Below the pieces are notes generated by a model. It searched no databases and was not told the origin of the DNA. It was given only the letters and a program-made list of their open reading frames with translations. Shown piece after piece: positions 11,823-23,735 of a stretch of 64,000 nt of DNA. Origin of the DNA: Dermatemys mawii (lineage: Eukaryota > Chordata > Testudines > Dermatemydidae); NCBI GenBank assembly GCA_007922305.1, contig ML677341.1:71992690-72056689 (forward strand), read 5' to 3'. A program made the translations under genes and the position numbers. Within the stretch, counting starts at the first letter, position 1; every line of letters begins with the position of its first letter.

Positions 11823-12894
11823 AAAGATAGGCCAAGAAGCTTTACCTTAATGCTGTGGTTAATAACTTCCTATGCATTCAATTTAAAAAGAGGCAGCCTA
11901 GCCAATGTGAACTGGCAGCATGGTCCAGGAATGTGCAGACAAAGGGAAATTAGGAAATGGAATAATTGTTAAAAAAAAAAATAGGGGGACAGGGAGAAGG
12001 CTTTTTCCTTAAGATCCCATTACTTGGCAATGGAAGACTGCACTGGCAAAATAGTGAAGGAAACAATCCTATATTGACATGAAGGATGGCTTCGGGGCGG
12101 GCCGCGGGGGTCAGTATGTGAATGGAGATCTTTTCTATGATTCAATGATACTTCCTTATTTATCCTTCTACTTGAACTAGCTGGAGAAGACCCTCCACTC
12201 CTACTTACACATGAACAAGGGGCCTCCTGTCCTATTTGCATTTGATGCTATTATAATGCGAATGCAGGGGCTTAAGGGATGTCAATAAGTGGTTCTTAAC
12301 CCATGTGAACTAGGAATTGTGGCACAACCAAAAGGCTTTGGGTAAGTGGCATGCAATTTGATCAACAATTACAATGAACTACCTGCCAGAGTCATTAAGG
12401 GCCAGATTTTTCAGAAGCACACACTACAGCTGAAGTCAATGGGATTTGCAAGTGTTCATCACCTCGGAAAAATCAAGCCTTGATTGTCCCACAGACACTA
12501 CAAAACTGCTCTATACAGACTTTGACATCTGGTACAAGTTGTCCCTGATGAATCAGAGCAAGCAGACCACTTAGTGACAACACTTGATTGACCTACCATA
12601 TTTGCACTGTGCCATGATATTTACATCAAGGCAAATGACAAAAATACACGTGCTTTGTGGAGACCTCCTTTGGAGAGTGTAAGATGGATTCCCTCCACCT
12701 TGTCCACCAGCAGCAATAGGTCCAACCTATCCATGGATGTCTACATCCACAGACCGAGCAGCAAGTCACTAGAGCATGACAACCCAACCCCCCAGGGCCC
12801 ACTAAGCCAGATGAGGATTTTGCATCCCTTCCCAATTCAGGTCTCCTTCCTTGGATTGGTATAACATATTGATGCTCTGGGGGGCATAGATTGG

Positions 12895-13145
12895 AAGAGG
12901 AAGGAAATCCAGTGCTTAGGGTACTAGTCTGGGGATTCAGGAAAGCGAGATTTAACTCCCTGATCCACCACAGACATCCTGAGTGACCTGGGGCAAGTCA
13001 CATAGTCCCCCTCTGTGCCCTTCCCATTTGTAAATGAGGATAATGCTTCCCTACCTCATAGGGGTATGGCTAGGATTAATACATTCAAGATTGTGAGGTG
13101 CTCAGAAACTACAGTAATGGGGGCCATCTAAATACCTAATAAAAA
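12895..13145 (+). repeat. MIR-like SINE
   Basis: The block has the MIR order of motifs: CTGGGGATTCAGGAAAG, then CCTGAGTGACCTGGGGCAAG, then TGTAAATGAGGATAATGC, then CTACCTCATAGGGG and a tail ending ATGGGGGCCATCTAAATACC. It is nearly full-length and well preserved for a MIR. MIR is a tRNA-derived amniote SINE family; no sign of function is seen here. Confidence 0.85.
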
Positions 13146-13623
13146 TATTTCCTGTTACCCGCAAATTGGACCAGTCTGTGCATTGTTGGCAGCGGAGGGG
13201 GGCAAACCCAGGACCTTCTGGGTCTAAATACATGAGCCGCCAGAGGTTGGACTAGAAAACCCAGTCTGTTAGACAAGGCTTTGTCAGCCTTTATGCATGT
13301 CCCAGCCATTATTAGAAAGGGATAGAGCAGCACCCTAAGTGGGTGTGAGTGATATACTCTTTTATTCAAAGACACTTCATTAAGAACCATAGGATCCATT
13401 CCTGTCACACACACATTGAAACATTCGTCCTTGGAAATGTGTACACAGACTTCTGTACTATGCAGTCACCGTTCATCCCCCCCTGGGAGCTCTGGCTCCT
13501 GTTCTGTATTGACTTTCATACCAGCATCACCGAGAGCTGTTGAAGAGGCAGCGCAAAAGGACATGAACCACTTCAGAACTGGCCAGACCATTAAAACCCT
13601 TCCATTTGCTCTGCCTCCAATTC

Positions 13624-13699
13624 ATACAATCTTGATGCCACAGTACAATCTTGATGCCACAATACAATCTTGATGCCACAATACAATCTTGATGCCACA
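13624..13699. repeat. 19-bp tandem repeat, four copies, beside the GRIN2B splice donor
   Basis: The unit ATACAATCTTGATGCCACA repeats four times head to tail with a single substitution (G for A at the start of unit 2). The array begins 54 nt inside the intron after the donor GT, in transcript orientation. The near-identity of the units implies recent expansion. Confidence 0.97.
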
Positions 13700-13748
13700 A
13701 ACTTCAGAAGGGTTTTTCTGCTTTTGACCCCCACCACCCACCCATTCC

Positions 13749-14353
<605 letters not shown>

Positions 14354-14400
14354 CTAGAACAGAATGAAAAAGAGAGAGAAAAAACAAGCAGGGGTCAAAG
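14354..14400 (-). other. GRIN2B: Splice acceptor region of the GRIN2B exon
   Basis: On the minus strand a long pyrimidine tract (14356-14385, two interruptions) leads into TTCTGTTCTAG and then the first codon, GAT. A branch-point-like TTTGAC lies upstream, with its A at about 14395, some 42 nt from the junction. The AG is at 14354-14355 and the reading frame begins immediately after it. The branch point is a pattern match only. Confidence 0.9.
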
Positions 14401-16625
14401 GTAATAAAAACCAAGTTCATGGCCAACTCCAAGGAGTGGGGGGAAGAAGGGAGATAAAGAAAAGAGGTATAGCCTGTGTTTGGGGCAGGTGAGACAAGGA
14501 CTGTGAGCCACCTTGTTATCTCCTGCCTCCTGTAAGAAGGAGACTTTCTAGTGGATGTCAGCTGTCTGGCATCACCTGCCTTTCAGCCACCAAGCACCCT
14601 TTCCTGTGGGTTATGCTAGCCCTAACTTTGCCTTGCAGGGTAACAATAGATGCACTCAAATCCCCAGTTCTTGTACATCATTCCCCTGTGATATCCAGGC
14701 CTTAAAATGGCTGTCCACAGAAATTTCAGATCCTCTGCACCCCGTATACCCTAATTTACCAGTTTTAACTTAAACCACCACTCCTGTAACCACAAAGATC
14801 TTGTGAGCGCTTACCATAAAAGGAAAGTAATTTTATTTAAGAAAAAATAAGTACTTAACTGGAAGAGAGAGAAAGTGATGGAAGCAAATGGTTACAACAC
14901 CAAACAAATAAAAAAATGTGAAGCCGGGTCTACATTTATCAATAGTTTCCTTTCCCCACAAAGTTCAGTCTGTTGCACAGCCAGAATCCAAATATTCATG
15001 AAATACCCCTACTTCTTAAGGAGTTTCCTCAGTGAATGAATACAGAGGGTGTTTCCCTACACTCTGTTATACTGAAACAATCTTGTGTCTTTATTCATAG
15101 ACAGGGCAATCTCCTGCCTGCTATAATGTTCCATTTCACCTCTGAGTGGTTTTAGTCATTTGAAATTGTCTTTGATGATTTCTGGGATGTTGCAAGAGTA
15201 TACAGTCACACCTTGCATTACCTTGCCAGCTGACCAGGGAGGGGTAATCCCTCATGTTTGAATGGGTCATCACATTACACCTGGTGACTAATTTTTACTC
15301 TGAGTTCATAAAGTATACTTTCAATATAAATAAATTATTCCTTAAATACTACCTGTACATACATCTCACAAGGATTACAAATCTCAACAAGTTACGAGCT
15401 TTCTGTAGATACCTTACATGTTACCCTTTATGGGTACCCTGTAAGACATGTGTGTGGTGTAGTGAGTTTGTCAGGTCCAGGGTGAAATGTTTGCTAAGAA
15501 CAGGGGACCCTTTGCCAAAGAACCTCTGTGTTACAGCAAGGTTCAAGGATTATTATTATTAACAACAGAGCTGGGCAAATACCAAGGGCACGGGAGAAGA
15601 AAACATTTTATGGCAGTTGTTCTTGTTTTCTTTTTGATGGTGGCTATTTGAAGCTGCTTAACAGTCTGGAATATTAGAAGTAATCCTGGAAGAGAAGGAT
15701 GAATGAATTCAGTGTAGATGAGATCACAGGAACAGAATAAATGCTATTTCTATTGGTGGTGTTTTTCTTATCCCTCCACCTTTCTTACCATGCTCAGGTC
15801 TTTGCATGAAAGAAAAATTAAAATGAATCCATTTTAAAACCTCAAAAAGTGATCTTTAGAGAGAGCTTTTCTACAAATCCCAGTTAGCCAACGGCACAGT
15901 GAAAGTGTTTCCCATTCAGATAGTTCACAATACAGACTTGCAGTTTGTCAATGGTCCAGTGTACTTTTACAACCCTGCTTTTCCCCGATCCATGTTGGAA
16001 AGGAATGAAGGAAACATTTCCATAGTAGTTTCATTTATGGAGTGATCTTATGCTCTTTAAAATAAAGGTAAAACTCCCATTGACTTCAATGGCATAAAAA
16101 AAAATGGCCCTTTAAAAAAAAAAAGGTAGATTTAAAGGTTGGTGTTCAGCAGAGATCCATATTACAATAAGGTGGATCATCCACAACCAGGCTTAGGAAT
16201 GAAACACTGGCCTTGCCACTCCCCAGCAAAACTGAAGGATTAGAACAGAGGTTCTAAAGGAGATAAATGGGTGGTTTACGTCAGAGGAAATCCATTGCAC
16301 AGAGTAAGCGATAAATGCCCTAAAACTTTACCTCAGGACATACACAAATTTAGAACAGAGTGAAGAGCCGATCTCTACCAAAACCATTCTCCTACTATCT
16401 GTCAGGCAAAGCTGCTTTTCAGCAGAGGTCCCAGTTAATTGTCCATCCATCCTTTCCTTAAGATGGTTTTTGATTATCTGCTTCCACTGTCTCTCCTTTC
16501 ACAGCATATTCCACAGCTGAGCAACTCTGGAAAGAAAAAGCCTATCCCAGTACCCAGCTTCAATCTGCTTGGCTCACTTTCTAGACCTGACCTTGTGTTG
16601 TCCCTTAAACCTCTGCAAGCTATGG

Positions 16626-17037
16626 AAGTGGTTCTCAACCAGGGGTATGCATACCCTAGGGGGTATGCAGAGGTCTTCCAGGGTATGGTACATCAACTCA
16701 TCTAGATATTTGCCTAGTTTGACAACAGACTACATAAAAATCACTAGTAAAGTCAGTACAAACTAAAATTTCATACGACTTCTTTATACTGCTCTTTATA
16801 TTATACACTGAAACGTAAGTACAATATTTCTATTCCAATTGATTTATTTTATAATTGTGTTTTAAAAGTGAGAAAGTCAGTAAATTTTCAGTATATGCGG
16901 CTGTGCCACTTTTGTATTTTTATGTCTGCTCTTGTAAGCAAGTCGTTTTTAAGTGAGGTGAAACTTGGGGGTATGCAAGACAAAAATCAGATTCCTGAAA
17001 GGGGTACAGTAGTCTGGAAGTTAGTTGAGAGACACTG
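16626..17037. mobile_element. Non-autonomous hAT-type DNA transposon
   Basis: A 412-bp element is flanked by exact 8-bp duplications AGCTATGG (16618-16625 and 17038-17045). The left end AAGTGGTTCTCAACC pairs with the right end AGTTGAGAGACACTG as imperfect inverted repeats; the hAT consensus begins CAGTGGTTCTCAACC. The interior is AT-rich and non-coding. It is inserted in a weak, older repeat around 16440-16620. Confidence 0.93.
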
Positions 17038-17661
17038 AGCTATGGTATTTAAACAACAATGAGGTCAGTTGTCCCACCAAATTCTCTCCATTTTCAAAAG
17101 TAGTGTTAACGCCACTCCTAGAACACTGCATACAGTTATAAGAATCTCAAAAAAGCAGAAAAATAATAGCAACTTGAAAGCTAGTCAGAGAACAACCAAA
17201 AATAACCAAAGTCCTTATTTGTGTCCCATGTATTCTGTGGCTGAAACTAGTCATAGAATTCACTCTTTCCCACAAAAAATCTCATCTTTCTTTAAAAGAT
17301 ATATTTCTAGCCTCGATGGCTATGGGAAAAAAACATGAAAATGTGACCCAAATATAAACTAATTCAGTGACATCTGAGTTTGAAGACAGCCTGAGCAAAT
17401 AATTCTGAGACATTTCACTGTAATGGACTACTAACTCTGAAACCTGAAGATGACAATGTATTGCATACTGAACACCGAAACTGGAGAGAAATCTTAAAGT
17501 AAATTTAATATAAAAACAACACAGGGAGCTATGCAGATTGTATTATTCCTCTTCATATTAAATTCAATAAAATCCTTCTTTTCATAAATGTATCTAAAGC
17601 TGCTATGGAATTTCCATAATTTCTGCCAAAGACTCATAGAGCTGAGGGACTTAGCCATAGA

Positions 17662-18695
17662 TAGGGCCCTTCCAAAATTGTGAAAAACGTGTCACGGACT
17701 GTGAAATCTGATCTCCCTCCATGAAATCTGGCTGTTGTAGGGGAGACCAGATTTTATAGAGTTGCATGGCTGGAGAGTGGTGGTTGTTGGCCGGGAGCTC
17801 AGTTCTGCAGGCAGCGTTGCCACCAGCTGCAGCGCAGAAGTGAGGGTGGCATGGTATGGGGGGGATGTGTCATCAATATCTGGGGGGGACGGGGCTGGCC
17901 TTACAGGTGGCGAGTGGGTAACCACTGAGGGCCTCTGGTCACCTCCCCCACTCATGCACACAACCAGCCCAAAGCCCCTTTAACTCCCAAGCACTGGGTC
18001 TGGAGCCAGGGAGGGGCAGGGATGAGGGCCTCCCAACCAGGAGCTCCTACTGTGAGTGGGGCTCCAGCTGCTAGTCCCGAATGGTCTGGGGTGGAACAGG
18101 ACTACTTCTTCCTCTGCACGGGCTGCTCCTGAGGCCAGGTCAGACTCATCTCCGGGAATCTCCCGCAGCTTCAGCAAGCTTCATGGCTGCTGGCTGGGAG
18201 TCCAGTTCTGAAGACAGAGTTGCTGTAAGCAGCAGCTAGGGTGACCAGGCAGCAAGTGTGAAAAATCAGGACAGGGGCTGGGGAGTAATAAGAGTCTATA
18301 TGAGAAAAAGACCCTAAAATCGGGACTGTCCCTATAAAATCGGGACATCTGGTCACCCTCGCAGCAACACAGAAGTGAGGGTGCCATAGTATGGTATTGC
18401 CATCCTAACTGCTGCTGGCAGCAGTGTTGCTTTCAGAGCTGGGCACTCAGCAAGCAGCTGCTCTCTGGCAGCCAGCTATAAAGAAGACAGCAGTACAGAA
18501 GTATGGGTGGCAATACCATGACACCCCTACTATCACTTTGTGACTCCTCTATGACCCCATTTTGGGTCAGGACCCCCACAGCTACGACACTGTGAAATTT
18601 CAGATTTAAATATCTGAAACCATGAATTTTATGATTTTTAAACTCTTATGAGCGTGAAATTGGCCAAAATGGACTGTGAATTTGGTAGGGCCCTA
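17662..18695. mobile_element. hAT-type DNA transposon, 1.03 kb, non-autonomous
   Basis: Exact 8-bp duplications GCCATAGA flank it (17654-17661 and 18696-18703). The left end TAGGGCCCTTCCAAAATTGT pairs with the right end AATTTGGTAGGGCCCTA. Inside, a block containing GCAGAAGTGAGGGTG-type sequence recurs (near 17836, 18370 and, diverged, 18495), so the core is a low-order internal repeat. There is no transposase frame. A smaller element has inserted at 18237-18360. Confidence 0.93.
18237..18360. mobile_element. 124-bp miniature element nested in the hAT element
   Basis: The ends TAGGGTGACCAG and CTGGTCACCCTC are inverted repeats. Direct flanks are GCAGCAGC (18229-18236) and GCAGCAAC (18361-18368), an 8-bp duplication with one mismatch. 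Removing it restores the internal repeat of the host element. Inside, two GGGAC blocks with AAAATCGGGAC give partial symmetry. Confidence 0.88.
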
Positions 18696-21539
18696 GCCAT
18701 AGAGTACACAGACCCTCACTTGAGAAAATATTGAAAGAGTTAAAAATGTATCACTTGGCTAAATGACACCTAAGAGATGGAAGATAAGAAATCTGCTAGC
18801 ATTTAAAGGGTGTACGTATCAAGGAGGAAAAGGAAAAGGCCTTGTTTAGAATTGTACTGACACATGGGAGCAGGAGGGGTGATGTACTTGAACAAGTCCT
18901 TGCCATCCTAACCTTGATGATTTGAAATATATTCAGATATTACAATTAGAGTGTGTGGGTCGGACATCTTGAACAACCGGACTGTACAGCCAAACGTGCC
19001 TCAGGTCGTTCTACCCCCATGTCTGAGATAGGAAATCTCCATTTCCACTGGGGTGAAGCTACGAGAGCCACACCAACCAAAGCATTAGCAAATTACATAG
19101 ATATGAACAGAATAAAATGAAAGAGGTTTTAAAAAGTCTCCATTCAGTTTCAATCTCAATTAACAGTGCCTCCCCCACCCCCACCCTCTCATTCTCAAAT
19201 CAAACTGCAGAGGCTAGTTGTCTGTGCAGGTTATAATTACTCTTGAGCAATTTCATGCGTTTTTATTACAACAGCAGCAGGAAGAGTGGGCAATCTCTCC
19301 TCAAAACGAGAGGACTCAGATTGTTCAAGCCAGTCCAGCTTTCTGCCTGGCACAATGCTCCTTAGTGCTTAATCAATCCAGTATTTCAATTGGCCAAATA
19401 TTCAAGTGCTTTGCCAGCTCAACATTCGGGGTGGGGGGGCGATGGTGGAGGAAGGAGCGGACAGTAACATATAGAGGGACATTTTCTCCTACGATAAATC
19501 TGACTTGAGTTGCTGGTAGAGGTGGATGGAAAATTTCACTGAAAATGGATCTGACAAAAACCAAAGGAATATTTTTAGTGTTACAGTTTTTCTCCTTCTC
19601 CTCTTTTCCTGACCACCTGTAGTTGCTGATCAGGGAGAGAGAGGAGACTGTAAGAAAAGTGAGAAGGTTATAGTTCCGGATGAGAGAAGGGGCTATTTAT
19701 CACCACTGTAAGAAAGCTTCCGAGCAAGGTGACCGAAACAATGGTGGTTCTGCTGTTAGGACACCACCCTGCTCAGAAAGACTAAAAATATAAACTTAAA
19801 ATTGCCATTTTGCTTTCTAACGTGCCCAAGAATAACACATTTTCCCATCTAGAGTTCAAAAGTTTCCACAGAGGAACACAGCCTCCAAGATTCCCAGCAG
19901 TATTTGGCTTACACTGCCCCCACCTAAAATTTTACATTAGAGACACCAGGGACTAGAGGTATGGCTAGAGAGCAAGCGTTGGTATTAGCACCAGGAGGCT
20001 AATTAAGGGATTTGTGTTATAGATGAAGAGGTCATCTCTGCAATCTCTAACTTTGTCTTTGCAGTTGCTTCTCATCCATCTCTCCCAGCTGTGGGCCAAA
20101 TATTACCCACTGCTAAGTGCCATATAAGAAAAGAAAACATGGCACAAAATCCCCTCAAACAAGGAGAACAGAGACTCCATTGCACGATCCCCATAATAGC
20201 TCTGCAGGGTCAGGGATCTGCAGTTTTGTAGAGCTGAGCTGAGGGTGGAGTGGCTGAGTCGACACAGCAAGCTCTCCAGGGGACAGATGGCTTCCCACAG
20301 AAAATCTGCTCTGAAGTCGTTGTTGCTGGAACTAGCAGTAGTGTCATAATGTTAACCCCCTCAAATGGGATGTAGTATCACAAATGCGTATGTCGCAGGC
20401 AGGGATAATAGCCAATTGCATCCGAACTCCCTTAGGAGCTATGCTTGGGGTTGGGGAAGGTTTGAAGTGTCTTGGTGGAGGGAGAGCATTATTCAGAGAT
20501 GGCTCAAGATCCAAAGTGAGTGACCACATATCCACTTCCCTCAAAGACAGCATCACTTATCCCCTTTGTGATCCCCAAACATCTTCCCTCTCAGGGGAGA
20601 ACCAGGCAGAAATTGTATAAGGTTAAGCTGGGAGTTTTCCTTCTCTCAGCTTCTCTGGATTCCCTAGCAAGCGGAAGTGATCACTCCCTCACAGACAACA
20701 GCATCTCAGTGCTGTACCCTAGAATTGACATCACTTCGATTTTAGGCTCTTTGTGTGGCAGAGGTTGGGGATCAACCCTAAAACAGACAAAGATGCTTCA
20801 ATGGAGCCAGGAATTAATGCAGTTGCAGCAGATCAATTATCTTCCAGGGCTACAGTACCCCATACTAAGCAGTATCGCCTCTGACTTAGTAAAGGGAGGA
20901 GATCCATATTCTGTCTTATTTCTGTTTGGGGGTTTTCTTTATGTAAGACTCACTCACACAGTGTGGCTGCCTGTCCCCCTCTAGAGACAGGAACTCACAA
21001 TGTTTATGATTTTGCAACAAATGTCAAGCTAACAGGTGGGACTTTTAGTTCAGGCAGTAGAGGCCCATACTTCTAGCTCCCATTATCAATCCCAGTTACA
21101 GGCATCCTGGCTGGGGGTGTCATTAATATAATTCACACAAGGAGCATGTAGATTACATGTATTCACTTTACAGGCAAGGGGGCATTAGTCAAACTTTTGG
21201 AAGACACTTAGGGCCACAGTCATCCCTGTGGCCCCACCCTAGCCATGCCTCCTCCTGCACCATGGGCTCTTACAGCGGCCATGTAGAGTTGGCTGTCTGC
21301 ACAGCATACAGGCCCCTTTCCTCAGGAGAAGGCTTACACCTGCCGTACAGTCACTTTGCAGCAGCCTAACTAGCCCTTAGACAATGCTGAACCAGGCCCC
21401 CAATCTTGTCTCTTTCCAGTACCACCCATTTTCCTCACCTCCGTTGTTGGGCTTAATGTGTGGTTGCTGAGGGTATTGGTGGCCTGTAATACACAGGAGG
21501 TAAGATTAAATTCCAACCTTAAACTCTATGATTCCTAGA

Positions 21540-21665
21540 GAAGAAAGTAGGCTGTGTAGTTTAAGTACAGTAGTGGGAGTCAGGCACCTGGGCTACTTTT
21601 ATATCTGGTCCCGCCCCAAAACTCCTGTGTGACCTGGGGCAAGTCATTCAGGGCTATCTGTTTAG
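21540..21665 (+). repeat. MIR-like SINE fragment
   Basis: GTGGGAGTCAGGCACCTGGG is followed by CTCCTGTGTGACCTGGGGCA and AGTCATTCAGGG, matching the MIR core. It is truncated at the 3' side. Confidence 0.7.
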
Positions 21666-22214
21666 GCAAGCTTCAGCCCACTTTACCACAGATGCTGTGG
21701 GTGCGAAAAGAGCACCATCAAAAGAAAAGCCACCGTGCCTATTCTGTCTTTAAAAAGAAGACCTCACCGTGCACCTAGTCATCACAGTCATGGTGGGATG
21801 TTTATTGTTCCTGATGGACAATGCCATAGAAATTCAAAGTCTTATCAATTTTTCTATAGTTCACAGGCCTGCTTGTTATAGCAGAGCTGAAATCAAAATA
21901 GGATCATTGTTGTTTAAGTGTTTGTTTACTCCTGCTTATCCCTACAACCAACTCACCACAGTGTCAGGCTAGCCTTGAGACATAGACTTCTGCTTGTTTT
22001 TCTCTTTGTGTTTAATTTCATTTAGTTTTGAACAAAACAATAATTCCTGTACATAGAACTATATGCAGTAATCACAGAATTGTGAACCCTCTACTTGGGA
22101 CATCCTGTTGGGTTGTTATGGAGAGTAGTGTGGTCTCACAGACAAAAATATAAGAAATCACAATAGGGAAGAAAATGTGGGACAGAGTCTTTCTTACTCA
22201 GTCTCTGTCTCACA

Positions 22215-22312
22215 CACACGAGATAAGGTGGTTGAGGTAATAGCTGTAATTGGACCAACTTCTGTTGGTGAGAGAGACAAGCTTTCAGGCTTCCTCAGAG
22301 CTTTCCTTCAGA
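22215..22312. repeat. Dispersed turtle repeat (TTGGACCAACTTCTGTTGGTG)
   Basis: GATAAGGTGGTTGAGGTAAT, then ACCAACTTCTGTTGGTGAG and GACAAGCTTTC, is an abundant sauropsid block I recognise; ACCAACTTCTGTTGGT is a 16-bp near-palindrome. It often goes with the type of repeat at 46845-46984. Family name not assigned. Confidence 0.6.
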
Positions 22313-23235
22313 CACGCACAAAGGAATGTTGGGATGCTTGGACTTGTGGCATTTGCTCATGACACTTTTCCCCATTGATCTTAATCAGCAGCGATTCCAA
22401 CTTCCTCCCACCTCATTTGATGATAGAACAGTTCCCAGTAGAAAGCCTCAAACTGTAGGGTTTGGAATCTACAGTGAATGACAAGTTCTGAGGGGCTGAA
22501 TGTCCTTATGATTGTCATAGCAAAGCTAGAGTCCAGAGTGCTCAGTAGACAGGAGCTTCTGATAAGCTGCACACTGTCGTGTATTGAGCAGTACCACGTC
22601 AGCCTAGGACAGGGTGATGAATTTTGCTGCTGCTCTTCTGGTCCCTGGAGGTGATAGGTCAGCCAGGAAGGGACAGTCTGTGACAACTGGGAGGATGGAG
22701 AGTCAGCAATGGTGGTGGCTATATCTGCTGACTGTTCAGAGTGACTGAGCTGGGGAACCAGAGTTGCCTCTGTGTACAATTTTGTCTCTCAGTTTAAGAG
22801 CAATAGGATTCACATGCATCATGTTGATTAAAATATATACATGGTATAAAACAGATTACCCCAGACCTGACTCCAGGACATCAATTTCTCTGCAACAACA
22901 GAAACTGACCTGCTGCAAGACACCAAAAATCAACCACTGCCCAGCCAGTTGGGATTGCTTATAAGCACTTGGGCACTAATGCGTCTCTCTGGAGCTCAAC
23001 CAAAGCAGGTTCCTATTAAAGCCAATGCAGGAGACTGAAAATTGTAAGTAATTTTTAATTCCTTCTTTAAGGGCTTTGCAAGGAATCACTCCAGACATAC
23101 TCAACAGAGGAGACACAAGACATCCTATAATCCCCAATACCTGTCTTGGGGTAGGATAATGATATTTCCTCCCCTGCAGTATGCCATGCTCCATAGAACA
23201 CACAGTATTACACTTAGGGAAATTAATAATCATTT

Positions 23236-23735
23236 GATTAGTCACAGAGTTTGAGACTAGAAGGGACCAGATCATCTAGTCTGACCTCTGGTAGATCAAA
23301 GGCCACCAGTATTACCCAGCATGTATATGCTGAACCCAACATTGAAATTAGAGCAAAATATTATAGCCCACAGGAGATTATATGATATGATATGTCACAG
23401 GCAAAAAATAGAAGGGATCTAGGTGTACCAGTGCCCAAGGCCCCAACAATGGCAGGGAAATCATTAAGTGAGAGCTACCCAGATGATTCTAGCAAGTAAT
23501 CTGCACCCACCCACCATAGAGGAAGGAAAATTGCACCCCACCCTCCAAGTTCCTGCCAATCTGACCTGAGGAAAAATTCCTTCCCAATGCAACATATGGC
23601 AATCAGTTAGACCCTGAGCACGTGAACAAGAACCAGCTAGCCCAGTACCTGAGACACAGAATGCTCTGTGCCATCTGAGAGCACTGACCTACCCCATCCA
23701 GTGTCCCATCTCCAGCTGTGGCCATCTCTCATACT
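23236..23735 (-). mobile_element. CR1 LINE 3' UTR fragment
   Basis: Left edge CACAGAGTTTGAGACTAGAA followed by GGGACCAGATCATCTAGTCT is the inverted CR1 3' terminus. The remainder, including GAGGAAAAATTCCTTCCCAA, fits the CR1 3' UTR type I associate with turtles. No coding part remains. Confidence 0.8.

Noticed and set aside
15571..15590. AGAGCTGGGCAAAT match to an element end
   Set aside because: Only about 14 bp match, with no supporting sequence beside it.
20520..20984. 154-codon plus-strand frame
   Set aside because: No recognisable domain and no conserved context; treated as chance.
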